From Coprococcus sp. (lineage in GTDB: Bacteria > Bacillota > Clostridia > Lachnospirales > Lachnospiraceae): 56,466 bases of DNA. Location: contig JAEDGN010000008.1 of the NCBI GenBank assembly GCA_016297495.1, positions 1-56,466 of the forward strand. The letters run 5' to 3'. The position numbers and the translations under genes are program-made. The notes under the pieces were generated by a model. That model saw nothing but the letters and a program-made list of their open reading frames with translations. It had not been told where the DNA came from and did not search any database. Every line of letters starts with the position of its first letter. Positions within the stretch are counted from its first letter, which is position 1. Shown piece after piece: positions 32,799-42,259 of this stretch.

Positions 32799-33881
32799 AT
32801 GATCAACACTCTGGACACAATTATGAATGAATACTACCAGCGTATTGAGATTTACAAGAAAATGAAACGTGATGTGGAAGACATTATCAATACCCTGATC
32901 GAAGTTCATCACATCAAGATTTCCACCATGTCCCTGCGTATCAAGACCGAACAGGCTCTTCGCAACAAGATCATCTCAAAGAATAAATATCTTCATCTGG
33001 AAGATATCACCGACGTACTTGGCTGCCGGATTCTGACACTTTTTGAAACCGATGTAGAGCGGATTCTGGATCTGCTGGAACAGACATTTGAGATATGCGA
33101 GATTGTTGATAAGCGCAAAAAGAACAAGCCTAACCGTATAGAATTCGGATACAACTCTGTCCATATGGTCGTCAAATTCACCGACGAACGCTGCAAGCTT
33201 GTAGAATATCAGAAATATCAGGATATCCGGTTTGAGATACAGCTGAGGACAGTTCTTCAGCACGCATGGGCCGAAGTTGAGCATGGTCTCGGCTACAAGT
33301 CCTATTATGAACCGCCCATGGATATCAAGCGTAAACTGAACCGACTGGCAGGTACACTTGAGATTCTGGATGAAGAATTTGAATCGATCCGTTATGAGAT
33401 TGCATTGTATAATCAGAGCATGAATAAGGTAGAAAAGATTCTGAAAACAGATATTAATAAAGAATCCCTGACTGCCTTCGCAGACAAGAGTGAACTGATC
33501 CAGAGTATGATCCAGCAGGTGGCTGAAAAATATAATTTCACCATTGTTCACGATCCGGCGATTCTGAGTCAGCAGCGTCTTGTGGCCAAGCTGAATTTTT
33601 ATGGCTATCAATACATTCATGAACTGAATCACGATATGGAGCAGTATCAGCAATCCATCCTGGCCATTGGGGAAGAGTTGTCCCAGAAGATCAATTATGA
33701 TATTTCATCCATCAACTATTACAGCCCTATCCTCTGGTTCTCATTTATACCGGTTATTAAGAATCTCCTGGCCGACCATGAGGCATCCTCGGACAATATA
33801 GTAGACGATGTAATACTTGAAGCCTTCAAGATGAACAATGATTCCATTTTCAACTTTTTCATGGAACATCGTCCACAATAA
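32799..33881 (+). CDS. stand-alone RelA/SpoT-domain alarmone synthetase-like protein
   Basis: A probable synthetase-only (p)ppGpp enzyme. The RelA/SpoT core spans about residues 35-190: a basic loop (LRIKTEQALRNKI), DITDVLGCRILTLFETD, FGYNSVHMVVKF and the catalytic EIQLRTVLQHAWAEVEHGLGYK. There is no HD domain, so it should only synthesise. A C-terminal part of about 170 residues, unlike small RelP/RelQ enzymes, has no motif I recognise. The start at 32799 has AGGAAG eight bases upstream; an ATG at 32781 does not. It stands alone with a terminator. The bifunctional Rel is at 11382-13718. Confidence 0.8.
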   Translation: MINTLDTIMNEYYQRIEIYKKMKRDVEDIINTLIEVHHIKISTMSLRIKTEQALRNKIISKNKYLHLEDITDVLGCRILTLFETDVERILDLLEQTFEICEIVDKRKKNKPNRIEFGYNSVHMVVKFTDERCKLVEYQKYQDIRFEIQLRTVLQHAWAEVEHGLGYKSYYEPPMDIKRKLNRLAGTLEILDEEFESIRYEIALYNQSMNKVEKILKTDINKESLTAFADKSELIQSMIQQVAEKYNFTIVHDPAILSQQRLVAKLNFYGYQYIHELNHDMEQYQQSILAIGEELSQKINYDISSINYYSPILWFSFIPVIKNLLADHEASSDNIVDDVILEAFKMNNDSIFNFFMEHRPQ

Positions 33882-33906
33882 ATGAACATGTCATAGTTTT
33901 ATAAAC

Positions 33907-33945
33907 AGGCCTGTCGCACAACCAATCATGCGACAGGCCTTTCGT
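33907..33945 (+). terminator. alarmone synthetase terminator
   Basis: A 12-bp perfect stem, AGGCCTGTCGCA (33907-33918) with TGCGACAGGCCT (33929-33940), then TTCGTT. It probably also ends the convergent thiN message. Confidence 0.8.
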
Positions 33946-33964
33946 TCATTAACCAGCGTTCCTT

Positions 33965-34663
33965 CTAGTCCCGGCTCTCAATAAGAAAAGCTTTTCCTTC
34001 TTCAATCACGATTTCCCCTTCGTCCGCTTCCAGTTCATTGCTGACACATATACTCTGCCCCAGATGGACGGTATACCGGTCAAGGGGATATTTGAAACCT
34101 TTGAGCGTAACTGCCTTTAGTTCCTCACTCACCGGAATCAAAGATACATAATAACCGAACTGCTCCGCCTTTTTCAGAATAAACCGGCCTTCAATCAGCC
34201 GGATCCGATTGTTCCGGTCCACTATAACCCCGGACATACCCGCTGCACGGGTCTGTTCCAACAGCTGCAGGTTGGCCAGCATATGGTCCGCCCTTGTTCC
34301 CGTAGCCCCCAGTAAAATAATCTCCACTTCTTTTTCACAGCCGTTTTTCTTTGCTTCCTGCTGCCCCAGACGAATAGCCAGCTTCAGGGCAATATCCGTA
34401 TCTGTATAATCCTTCTCAGAATTGAATCGGTGAATCTCAATATCCCCTCTGTCAAGATATTTATTCAAAATATCCGGTGATATTGTATCAAAATCACCCA
34501 CTAAATGGTCAAAACGCATATGAATATGACTATTATTCTCCACTTTATCCCAAAAGGCCAGCGCACCATCCACCACTATGATATGCTCAAAATGTTCTCT
34601 TTCCAAAAAAGAGAAGGCAAAATCCTCATCAATTCTGCCTCCCGTCATAATTAATATTTTCAT
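33965..34663 (-). CDS. thiN: thiamine diphosphokinase
   Basis: Pyrophosphorylates thiamine to thiamine diphosphate with ATP. The protein of about 232 residues has the family motifs GDFDTISPDIL and FNSEKDYTDTDIALKLAI, GATGTRADHMLANL, and the C-terminal beta-sandwich with TLKGFKYPLDRYTV. The start at 34663 (MKILIMTGG) has GAGG upstream. It is the last gene of the priA-to-thiN string, directly after rpe, the usual clostridial position. Confidence 0.94.
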   Translation of the reverse strand: MKILIMTGGRIDEDFAFSFLEREHFEHIIVVDGALAFWDKVENNSHIHMRFDHLVGDFDTISPDILNKYLDRGDIEIHRFNSEKDYTDTDIALKLAIRLGQQEAKKNGCEKEVEIILLGATGTRADHMLANLQLLEQTRAAGMSGVIVDRNNRIRLIEGRFILKKAEQFGYYVSLIPVSEELKAVTLKGFKYPLDRYTVHLGQSICVSNELEADEGEIVIEEGKAFLIESRD

Positions 34664-34695
34664 ATTCTGCCTCATTTAATATTGTTGCTTTATAT

Positions 34696-35358
34696 TTAAT
34701 ATGCTGACATGATTTTCTTGAATGTATGAATGTTTTCTATGATGTCTCCGCTGAATATTTTGGAGCCTGAAACAAGCACAGTGGCACCGGCCTCAATCAG
34801 CATAGCAAGATTTTTCGTATCGACACCGCCGTCTACCTCGATATCTGTATCCAGGCCGCGCTCATTAAGTATACTGCGGAGTTTACGTATCTTACCCGTA
34901 ACGGCAGGAATATAACTCTGGCCGCCAAATCCCGGATTAACACTCATGATCGTGATCATATCCACATCATCCAGCACATAATCCAGTACAGTAAGCGGTG
35001 TAGCCGGATTCAGGGCAACACCTGCCTTTATGCCAAAACTGTGAATCAGCTGAAGGGTCCGGTGCAGATGAATGCAGGCTTCCGCATGAACGACAACAAT
35101 ATCGGCACCCGCCTTGACAAAATCCGGTATCAATGCGTCCGGATTCTGCACCATCATATGCACATCAAAAATCTTATCCGTACACCCGCGAACGCATTTC
35201 ATAACCGGAGCTCCATAAGTAATATTCGGTACAAAACAGCCATCCATCACATCGATATGGATATAGTCCGCTCCGGCCCTGTCAGCCGTAATTATTTCCT
35301 CCCCAAGTTTACTGAAATCTGCTGATAAAATAGATGGTGCTAATTTTATTTTCCCCAT
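34696..35358 (-). CDS. rpe: ribulose-phosphate 3-epimerase
   Basis: Interconverts ribulose 5-phosphate and xylulose 5-phosphate in the pentose phosphate pathway. The 220-residue TIM barrel has KLAPSILSADFSKLGEEI, YIHIDVMDGCFVPNITYG, VHMMVQNPD, NPGFGGQSY and VDGGVDTKN. The start at 35358 has AGGAGG upstream inside the end of rsgA; the longer frame is spurious. It supplies xylulose 5-phosphate to the transketolase encoded at 7275-9043. Confidence 0.96.
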   Translation of the reverse strand: MGKIKLAPSILSADFSKLGEEIITADRAGADYIHIDVMDGCFVPNITYGAPVMKCVRGCTDKIFDVHMMVQNPDALIPDFVKAGADIVVVHAEACIHLHRTLQLIHSFGIKAGVALNPATPLTVLDYVLDDVDMITIMSVNPGFGGQSYIPAVTGKIRKLRSILNERGLDTDIEVDGGVDTKNLAMLIEAGATVLVSGSKIFSGDIIENIHTFKKIMSAY

Positions 35359-35359
35359 A

Positions 35360-36238
35360 CTAATACCTCCTCTGACTGGACAGTTCTTCATAAAATGCCC
35401 TGTAATTCTCATACCGCTCTTCGCTGATCTCATGGGCACTGACAGCCTGCTTCACTGCACAGTCCGGTTCACTGATATGATTACAGCCATTAAAGCGGCA
35501 CTTTTCAAAATAATCCTCAAACTCAGGGTAATAATATTTCAGTTCTTCCTTTTCCCATCCTTCCAGGTAAAGCGTACTGAAGCCCGGAGTATCCATCAGA
35601 TAGGTTTCATGTCCAATGGAAAAAAGTTCAGAATGTCTGGTGGTATGACGCCCTCTTTTGATTTTTTCACTGACAGCCCCCGTGTCCATACGGGCATCCG
35701 GATAGAGACTGTTGGTCATTGAAGACTTACCCACCCCCGAAGGTCCGGCCATAACCGTTGTCTTTCCATCCAGAATCTCCCTGACTGTCTCCAGTCCCTC
35801 ATTCTGACGCACACTCACTGTCACCACCCGGCAGCCGCTGTTCCTGTAAATATCACAAAGCTTCCAAAGCGCCTCCTCAGATACCAGTTCCCGCTTATTA
35901 AAACAGATAACTGTCTTCACATGCTGTTTTTCCATCATCAGCAAAAAGCGATCCAAAAGCCCCAGATTCGGGGCAGGCTGAGCCGCCGCAAAGATAATCA
36001 TAGCCTGATCCACATTGGCTGAAGCCGGACGGACCAATTCATTCCTGCGCTGCAGAATCTCAGTTATATTTCCCTTCATGCCGATTTCATCCAGACTGTC
36101 CAGCAGGACATCATCACCCACAAGAGGCTTTACCTTCCTGTTCCGAAATACACCTTTAGCCTTGCATTCATAGATGCCCCGCTGTTCAACATGGACATAA
36201 TAGAAACCGGCAATTCCTTTAATAATCTTACCCTTCAT
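35360..36238 (-). CDS. rsgA: ribosome small subunit-dependent GTPase A
   Basis: A circularly permuted GTPase that helps mature the 30S subunit. The 292-residue protein has an N-terminal OB fold (KGIAGFYYVHVEQRG), then the permuted motifs: FNKRELVS (G4), GPSGVGKSSMTNSL (P-loop), DTPGFSTL (G3), and a zinc knuckle CRFNGCNHISEPDCAV with Cys and His ligands. It lies 14 bases after prkC, the standard Firmicutes order; RsgA is a known target of PrkC-type kinases in some species. Confidence 0.97.
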   Translation of the reverse strand: MKGKIIKGIAGFYYVHVEQRGIYECKAKGVFRNRKVKPLVGDDVLLDSLDEIGMKGNITEILQRRNELVRPASANVDQAMIIFAAAQPAPNLGLLDRFLLMMEKQHVKTVICFNKRELVSEEALWKLCDIYRNSGCRVVTVSVRQNEGLETVREILDGKTTVMAGPSGVGKSSMTNSLYPDARMDTGAVSEKIKRGRHTTRHSELFSIGHETYLMDTPGFSTLYLEGWEKEELKYYYPEFEDYFEKCRFNGCNHISEPDCAVKQAVSAHEISEERYENYRAFYEELSSQRRY

Positions 36239-36252
36239 GTTATCCTCTTCAA

Positions 36253-38367
36253 TTATTGGAACGAAACACTCCAGCTTTCAAATTTATTGCCATTAATATA
36301 CATCGTAGCCGTACCAGATGTACCGGACTCACTGGTCACTTCCTGATAAGCAGGCAGTTCACTGGCTTGAATATAACGATCATAAATTGTCTTGGTCGTA
36401 CCATTCTGCTCGACAACGACCGTTACCTGTCCCTCATCATAAACCTGTGCTTCACCATTCTCATCTATGATATCAACGCCGAACGGATTCGGAAAATAGA
36501 CTGTTGCCGTATAGGAGCGAACCCTGGATCCAAGGCTGACTGTCAGAGATACCCAGGTCCCCTTTTCCACAGATTTTCCAGGTGAATAGCTCTGATCCAT
36601 GACTTCTCCTTCATCATAACTGTCGCTATAATCGGAAGAATAACCATTGTAATTCAATCCTGCGTCCTCAAGCATGGAAATTGCCGTATCAAGATCATAT
36701 CCTCTGACATCCGGCATATTGACATATTCTGTCTTCGCACCTTCACTGACCGTAACAGTAATGGTATCGCCTTCGGCCACCTGACTGCCGGCTTCCGGTG
36801 AAGTGCTGATGACCCTATCCTTCTGCACGGTATCATCATTCTCAAATTCCAGATTAACCTTCAGTCCTTTGTTTTCCAACTGAGCCTGTGCCTGGTTATA
36901 ATCCATACCTGTGACATCTTCCAGCTTAAAAGTCTCCTTGCCGGTACTGATATAGACAGTAATCATCGTGTGGATATCCACCTTTTCACCTGCAGCCGGC
37001 GACTGATCATAGACTTTTCCTTCTTCAACTTCATCGGAAGCACCTTTTTGAACGTTAATGCCAAGTCCCAGATCTTTCAGTTCAGCTCTGGCCTCGTCCT
37101 CCGTCTTATTCGTCAGATCCGGAACCGGAACATTCTCCTGTGTCTCCGCAGAAGCTGATTCTGTAAAAGATTCTGTCGTTGTCTCCGTATCCTTGCCGCC
37201 AAACAAACCGCCGCCAAATAGCCCGGCCGCATGCCCGATTATAAAAAATATAATCACTGCCAGTATAATGAACCCGCCGATACCCAGTCCCATCATGACT
37301 TTCCCGAGAGCCGGGTTAACCTCCTCCTCATCGTCATCATCTTCCGGATCAAAATCTTCTTCCGGCACAGAAACTTTTTTCACCGGCTGTTTCTTCTGGA
37401 CTTTCGTTTCTTCCTTGTTTCTGTCAGATACGATCTTTGTATCATTCCTGTGCAGAGATGCCTCCTTCAGAGAATTGATATCATCTTCCTGCATGACGAT
37501 GGTCCTTCCTGAAGGAATTGCCCCGGGGATCACCACATATTCTCCATCAGGATGGGTAAGCACCTTACGGAGATCCGCAATCAGGTCACGGGCAGACGCA
37601 TAACGTCTGTCCGGTTTTTTCTGCGTACATTTCAGAATAATCTTTTCAAAACTCATTGGAATGGATGGCTCCAGTTCCCTCGGAGGTACCATTTCACCCT
37701 GAATATGGAGCAGTGCCACAGCAACATTCGTCTCCCCTTCAAAAGGCACCCGGCCAGTCACCATCTCGTACATGGTAATACCCAGTGAATAGATATCACT
37801 CTTCTCATCACTGTATCCGCCTCTGGCCTGTTCCGGAGAAATATAATGCACAGTGCCTGCTGCCGTTGTGGTAACAGTGGTAGAATCAGCCACTTTGGCA
37901 ATTCCAAAATCCGTCACCTTCACCTTGCCGTCACGGGACATGATGATATTCTGCGGTTTGATATCCCTGTGGATGATCCGGTTGTCATGGGCCGCACTCA
38001 GACCCGAAGCAATCTGGACAGAGATATTTAAAGCTTCCCGAATGTCCAGCTTCCCCTTCATATCTATATAATTCTTCAGAGTAATCCCCTGAACCAGTTC
38101 CATAACAATAAAGTAGATGCCGTTATCTTCTCCTACATCATACACATTCACAATATTCGGGTGAGAAAGTCCCGCTGCGGACTGCGCCTCTACCCTAAAC
38201 TTCCTGACGAATGTTGCATCTGTACTATATTCCTGTTTGAGGACCTTTATTGCCACAAGCCGGTTCAAAACATGACATTTTGCCTTATAGACATCAGCCA
38301 TGCCGCCGGATCCGATTTTTTCAAGTATCTCGTATCTGTTCACCAGATACATTCCAGGCACTAACAT
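36253..38367 (-). CDS. prkC: Ser/Thr protein kinase with three PASTA domains
   Basis: A membrane kinase that senses cell-wall fragments and controls growth and sporulation. The 704-residue protein has a Hanks-type kinase (about 1-270: IGSGGMADVYKAK, catalytic IIHRDIKPQNI, VTDFGIAK, HYISPEQARG), an acidic linker with EEDFDPEDDDDEEE, one membrane segment (about 357-380), and three PASTA repeats (starting VPDLTNKTEDEA, LEDVTGMDYNQA and MPDVRGYDLDTA). A further C-terminal Ig-like tail of about 90 residues follows. Its start overlaps the phosphatase stop by seven bases, so the antagonistic pair is coupled. Confidence 0.96.
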   Translation of the reverse strand: MLVPGMYLVNRYEILEKIGSGGMADVYKAKCHVLNRLVAIKVLKQEYSTDATFVRKFRVEAQSAAGLSHPNIVNVYDVGEDNGIYFIVMELVQGITLKNYIDMKGKLDIREALNISVQIASGLSAAHDNRIIHRDIKPQNIIMSRDGKVKVTDFGIAKVADSTTVTTTAAGTVHYISPEQARGGYSDEKSDIYSLGITMYEMVTGRVPFEGETNVAVALLHIQGEMVPPRELEPSIPMSFEKIILKCTQKKPDRRYASARDLIADLRKVLTHPDGEYVVIPGAIPSGRTIVMQEDDINSLKEASLHRNDTKIVSDRNKEETKVQKKQPVKKVSVPEEDFDPEDDDDEEEVNPALGKVMMGLGIGGFIILAVIIFFIIGHAAGLFGGGLFGGKDTETTTESFTESASAETQENVPVPDLTNKTEDEARAELKDLGLGINVQKGASDEVEEGKVYDQSPAAGEKVDIHTMITVYISTGKETFKLEDVTGMDYNQAQAQLENKGLKVNLEFENDDTVQKDRVISTSPEAGSQVAEGDTITVTVSEGAKTEYVNMPDVRGYDLDTAISMLEDAGLNYNGYSSDYSDSYDEGEVMDQSYSPGKSVEKGTWVSLTVSLGSRVRSYTATVYFPNPFGVDIIDENGEAQVYDEGQVTVVVEQNGTTKTIYDRYIQASELPAYQEVTSESGTSGTATMYINGNKFESWSVSFQ

Positions 38368-39101
38368 TCGTTCACCTCCTCAATCTGCGGTTCAATCACA
38401 ATAGCAGTAATATTGTCATAACCGCCGTTCTTCTTTGCCTCTTCTATTAAAATATTCACTGAATCTTCCATTGCACAGGATGTCAGTATATCATACAATG
38501 TGTCATCTTCAACCATATTGGACAACCCATCAGAGCACATAAGTATCCTGTCACCCGGCTGAAGATCAACTTCAAAGAAATCCGCTTTCACATCCCAGGC
38601 CACACCGATTGCCCTCGTAATAATATTCTTCTCCGGATGATTTCTGGCCTCTTCTCTGGTCAGTTCACCCGCGCGCATCATGGCTGCCACATAAGAATGA
38701 TCATCTGTCACCTGATTGATCTCCTCGCCAAGCAGATACAGCCGACTGTCACCGACATTCGCCACATAAAGCTGATTGTGCTCTATATAGGCAACCACCA
38801 GCGTAGTTCCCATACCGGACAATTCCTCATGCTCAAAGGACTTCTCCAATACCTTCCTGTTGGCTTCGCTGATACCTTCATCAACAATACGGATCAGATT
38901 CTGACTCTCCGCATGATGAATATAATCAAGGAACGTCTCAATTGCATATCTGGAGGCATAATCTCCGGCCTGATGCCCGCCCATTCCATCTGCGACAATA
39001 AATAAATTCGGAAACGGCCCCACCTGGGTCGACGAACAGAAATATCCATCCTGATTCATTGACCTAACACAACCGATATCTGTTCCGGCATATGCCCGCA
39101 T
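38361..39101 (-). CDS. prpC: PP2C-type Ser/Thr phosphatase
   Basis: Reverses PrkC phosphorylation. The protein of about 246 residues has the metal motifs TDIGCVRSMNQDG, VADGMGGHQAGDYAS, VANVGDSRLYLL, LMCSDGLSNMVED and GGYDNITAIVI. The start at 39101 is chosen because AGGAGG precedes it six bases upstream; the ATG at 39116 would place that site inside the gene. It abuts rlmN (TAATATG) and overlaps prkC. Confidence 0.95.
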   Translation of the reverse strand: MRAYAGTDIGCVRSMNQDGYFCSSTQVGPFPNLFIVADGMGGHQAGDYASRYAIETFLDYIHHAESQNLIRIVDEGISEANRKVLEKSFEHEELSGMGTTLVVAYIEHNQLYVANVGDSRLYLLGEEINQVTDDHSYVAAMMRAGELTREEARNHPEKNIITRAIGVAWDVKADFFEVDLQPGDRILMCSDGLSNMVEDDTLYDILTSCAMEDSVNILIEEAKKNGGYDNITAIVIEPQIEEVNEC

Positions 39102-39102
39102 A

Positions 39103-40161
39103 TTATCCCTCCTCATCTGATGACTGTTCCATATATTTCTTCCTTAGCTGTCCACAGGCAGCCTGTATATCTCTGCCCATTTCCCTTCTTATAGTAACAT
39201 TTCTTCCGTATTTTTCAAGCATATTTTTAAATTTGAGAACCGCATCCGCCTCTGACTGACGGTAATCCCGCTCTTCAATGGGATTGACCGGTATCAGATT
39301 GATGTGGCAGTTCAATCCTGAGAGCAACTGGGCCAGCGCCCTTGCATCTTCCCTGCTGTCATTAACACCTTTTACAAGACTGTACTCAAAGGTGATCCGT
39401 CTGTTATTCTGACTATAATAATAGCGGCAGGCATTAAGCAGTTCTGCAATACTGTATGTATTGGCTATCGGCATCAGTTCCCGGCGCTTCTCGTCATTCA
39501 CCGCATGAAGAGAAATAGCAAGCGTTATCTGCAGTTTCAGATCCGCCAATTCATAGATCTTCGGCACCAGCCCGCAGGTTGAAACTGTCACATTGCGCTG
39601 ACTGATATTCAGTCCCTGTTCGCCGGTCAAAAGTTCAATCATTCTCACAAGTGCATCATAATTGTCCAACGGCTCTCCCGTTCCCATGACAACTACATTG
39701 GACACCCGTTCTCCCGAATCCTTCTGAATCTGGTATATCTCATCCAACATCTCCGAAGGCAGCATCTGACGCTCCAGGCCGCCCAGTGTTGACGCACAGA
39801 AGCGGCATCCCATCCTGCACCCCACCTGAGATGAAATACATACAGAATTGCCATGTTTATAATGCATCAGAACACTTTCAATGATTCTGTCATCAGAAAG
39901 TCTGAAAAGATATTTAGCGGTACCATCAATGGAAGACACATATTTTTCTACCATCTCAAGCCTTGTGAGTACACACTGCTTTTTCAGTTTTTCTCTCAGG
40001 GGTTTTGAAAGGTTGGTCATTTCATCGAAAGAATCCGCCAGACGTACATGCAGCCACTCATAGATCTGCTTCGCGCGAAACTTCTTCTCCCCCAGAATAT
40101 CCACTGTAAACTGCTCCAGTTCTGATAGGGTCATGGACTTAATATCCGCTTTTTCTGTCAT
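39103..40161 (-). CDS. rlmN: 23S rRNA/tRNA adenine-C2 methyltransferase
   Basis: A radical-SAM enzyme that methylates C2 of A2503 in 23S rRNA and A37 in some tRNAs. The 352-residue chain has the CX3CX2C cluster motif GCRMGCRFCASTLGG (about 114-128), MGTGEPLDNYD, the methyl-carrying cysteine in VSTCGL, and the second in the C-terminal DIQAACGQL. Length is typical. Its ATG overlaps the rsmB stop by four bases (ATGA). Confidence 0.97.
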   Translation of the reverse strand: MTEKADIKSMTLSELEQFTVDILGEKKFRAKQIYEWLHVRLADSFDEMTNLSKPLREKLKKQCVLTRLEMVEKYVSSIDGTAKYLFRLSDDRIIESVLMHYKHGNSVCISSQVGCRMGCRFCASTLGGLERQMLPSEMLDEIYQIQKDSGERVSNVVVMGTGEPLDNYDALVRMIELLTGEQGLNISQRNVTVSTCGLVPKIYELADLKLQITLAISLHAVNDEKRRELMPIANTYSIAELLNACRYYYSQNNRRITFEYSLVKGVNDSREDARALAQLLSGLNCHINLIPVNPIEERDYRQSEADAVLKFKNMLEKYGRNVTIRREMGRDIQAACGQLRKKYMEQSSDEEG

Positions 40162-41525
40162 AAATCCAATCCTCCAATGCTGCGCCTGAAACGGGCAATA
40201 AAAAATCCGTCAGAACCATACTGCCCCGGCAATATCTGTATCCATCCCCGGGCTGTTTGATCATTATGCACTGATTCCGGCAGATACATATCCAGACTTT
40301 CCAATTTAAAAGGAAATTCTTGTTCAAACCAGTTCATATTCGCCTGATTCTCTTCCTTTGAGACGGTACAGGTACTGTAAATCAGCACGCCGCCCGGCTT
40401 CACATAGCGCTGTACAACAGACAGAATAGCTCTCTGAAGTGCTGCCAGCTGCCCGATCTTCTCCGGTGTCATGTTTCGTTTGATATCTGCTTTTCTGCCC
40501 ATGACACCAAGTCCCGAACATGGCAGATCGGCCATGACGATATCTGCACGGCCCTCATCATCCGGGCAAAACACCAGAGCATCCTGCACACGGACGGATA
40601 CATTACTCAGACCTGTCCTGCTTATATTCTCTTCAATCTTTGCCGTTTTTACCGCCGTCAGATCTCTTGCACTGACATGCCCTGTCCCCTGGAGCAGATC
40701 GGCCAGATGCATGCTTTTGCCTCCCGGAGCTGCACACACATCAATAATATATTCCCCGCCACAGACACCTGCGGCAGCAGCAGCCAGCATGGCGCTCTCA
40801 TCCTGTACCACCATACGTCCGTCTCTAAAAGCATCTATCTGTCCAAGATAATCATAACCGGACAGATGGAGTGCCTCATCCATAACAAAGCCCTTCTCCA
40901 CACAAATTCCCGCAGCCTGAAGTTCTTCTGACACCTGTTGAACAGATGACACATCTCTGACTCTTACTGATGTGGATTGATCAGTCAGCATGGCCTCTCC
41001 CATTTCCGCAACAACTGCCGCATCATAATCTTTCAGCCACATGGATACCATCCACTCCGGCAGCGCATAACGCATAGACAGATAGCAAACCGGATCTTTC
41101 TGTATATCAGGATAGACTATTTCTTCCTTATGTCGGGCAATGTTTCTTAATACACCATTGACAAAACCCGAAAGATTTTTCAGTCCCCGGCGTTTTGCCA
41201 GTTTCACCGCCTCGTCACAGGCGGCCGCATCCGGAATATGATCCATTTTCAAAATCTGATAGACTGTCATTCTTAAAAGCGTCCGCACCGGAAGCTTGAT
41301 TTTACTCAATTTAACAGACGAATACTGTCCAATGACCGCATCCAGAAAAATCTGATATTCCAGTGCTCCTCTGAACAGCCGGCTGATAAAAGCTCTGTCC
41401 TTCTTCTCCAGATACTGATATTTTGACAAAGTCTGTGATAACAGAATATGTGACGGCGTATGTTCTTTTTCAACTGCCATCAGCATGTCAAAAACAATTT
41501 CTCTCGTATTCATATTTCCCGCCAT
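40158..41525 (-). CDS. rsmB: 16S rRNA (cytosine-967-C5) methyltransferase
   Basis: An SAM-dependent m5C methyltransferase of the Sun family. The N-terminal NusB-like RNA-binding domain (about 1-140) is followed by a Rossmann methyltransferase with DVCAAPGGKSMHLA, ADLPCSGLGVMGRKADIK (first catalytic cysteine region) and YSTCTVSKEENQ (second cysteine). The 455-residue length fits. The start at 41525 or 41513 is unresolved. It is translationally coupled to rlmN. Confidence 0.96.
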   Translation of the reverse strand: MAGNMNTREIVFDMLMAVEKEHTPSHILLSQTLSKYQYLEKKDRAFISRLFRGALEYQIFLDAVIGQYSSVKLSKIKLPVRTLLRMTVYQILKMDHIPDAAACDEAVKLAKRRGLKNLSGFVNGVLRNIARHKEEIVYPDIQKDPVCYLSMRYALPEWMVSMWLKDYDAAVVAEMGEAMLTDQSTSVRVRDVSSVQQVSEELQAAGICVEKGFVMDEALHLSGYDYLGQIDAFRDGRMVVQDESAMLAAAAAGVCGGEYIIDVCAAPGGKSMHLADLLQGTGHVSARDLTAVKTAKIEENISRTGLSNVSVRVQDALVFCPDDEGRADIVMADLPCSGLGVMGRKADIKRNMTPEKIGQLAALQRAILSVVQRYVKPGGVLIYSTCTVSKEENQANMNWFEQEFPFKLESLDMYLPESVHNDQTARGWIQILPGQYGSDGFFIARFRRSIGGLDL

Positions 41526-41537
41526 AAATAAATGCCT

Positions 41538-42242
41538 CTAATTATCATCATTGCGGAATCCCCTGGTCAGAATCAGCAGACGCAGAAGCTGGAGGATCAT
41601 CGATGCTGCACTGGCCACATAAGTCAATGCCGCCGCCCCAAGCACCTGTCTGGCATAACGGTTCTCCTCACCATGGAGAATTCCTGATTCATCCATTATT
41701 TTCAAAGCTCTTGAAGATGCATTGAACTCCACCGGCAGTGTTATAAAATGAAATACCACGACGGCAATAAACATCCAGATACCTATATTGATCAATATAT
41801 CACTGCCTCCAAGGAAAATACCAAGAATAATCAGCGGCCAGCTGATGCTGGCTCCAAAATTCGCCACCGGCACCAGGGCACCGCGAATCTTCAACGGCGC
41901 ATAATTCTGCTGATGCTGAATAGCATGGCCGCATTCATGGGCTGCCACACTGACAGCCGATACACTGGCAGAGCCATATACAGAATCAGACAAACGCAGC
42001 GTTTTGGATGAAGGATCATAGTGATCCGTCAGATTTCCGGATACTCTGGCGATACCCACATCATAAATACCTGCCTGATGAAGAATGCGCTCTGCAGCCT
42101 GGGCACCTGTCAGCCCGCTCAGCGAACGCACACCTGAATAACGTCCAAATGTGGTTTTCACTTTTGCAGAGGCCGCCATAGATAAAAGCACACCTATAAT
42201 AATCAGTATATATGTCGGATCAATATACATTGGATAATACAT
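41538..42242 (-). CDS. membrane zinc metallopeptidase (YugP-like)
   Basis: A 234-residue integral membrane protein of the YugP neutral zinc metallopeptidase family. The HExxH-type site is in VAAHECGHAIQH (about 100-111). Membrane segments lie at the N-terminus, near 125-150 and 150-175, and a last one near 210-230. Substrates are unknown; the family is commonly embedded in the fmt-rsmB string of Firmicutes, as here. Confidence 0.9.
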   Translation of the reverse strand: MYYPMYIDPTYILIIIGVLLSMAASAKVKTTFGRYSGVRSLSGLTGAQAAERILHQAGIYDVGIARVSGNLTDHYDPSSKTLRLSDSVYGSASVSAVSVAAHECGHAIQHQQNYAPLKIRGALVPVANFGASISWPLIILGIFLGGSDILINIGIWMFIAVVVFHFITLPVEFNASSRALKIMDESGILHGEENRYARQVLGAAALTYVASAASMILQLLRLLILTRGFRNDDN

Positions 42243-42259
42243 TCAATCACTCCCTGTCT

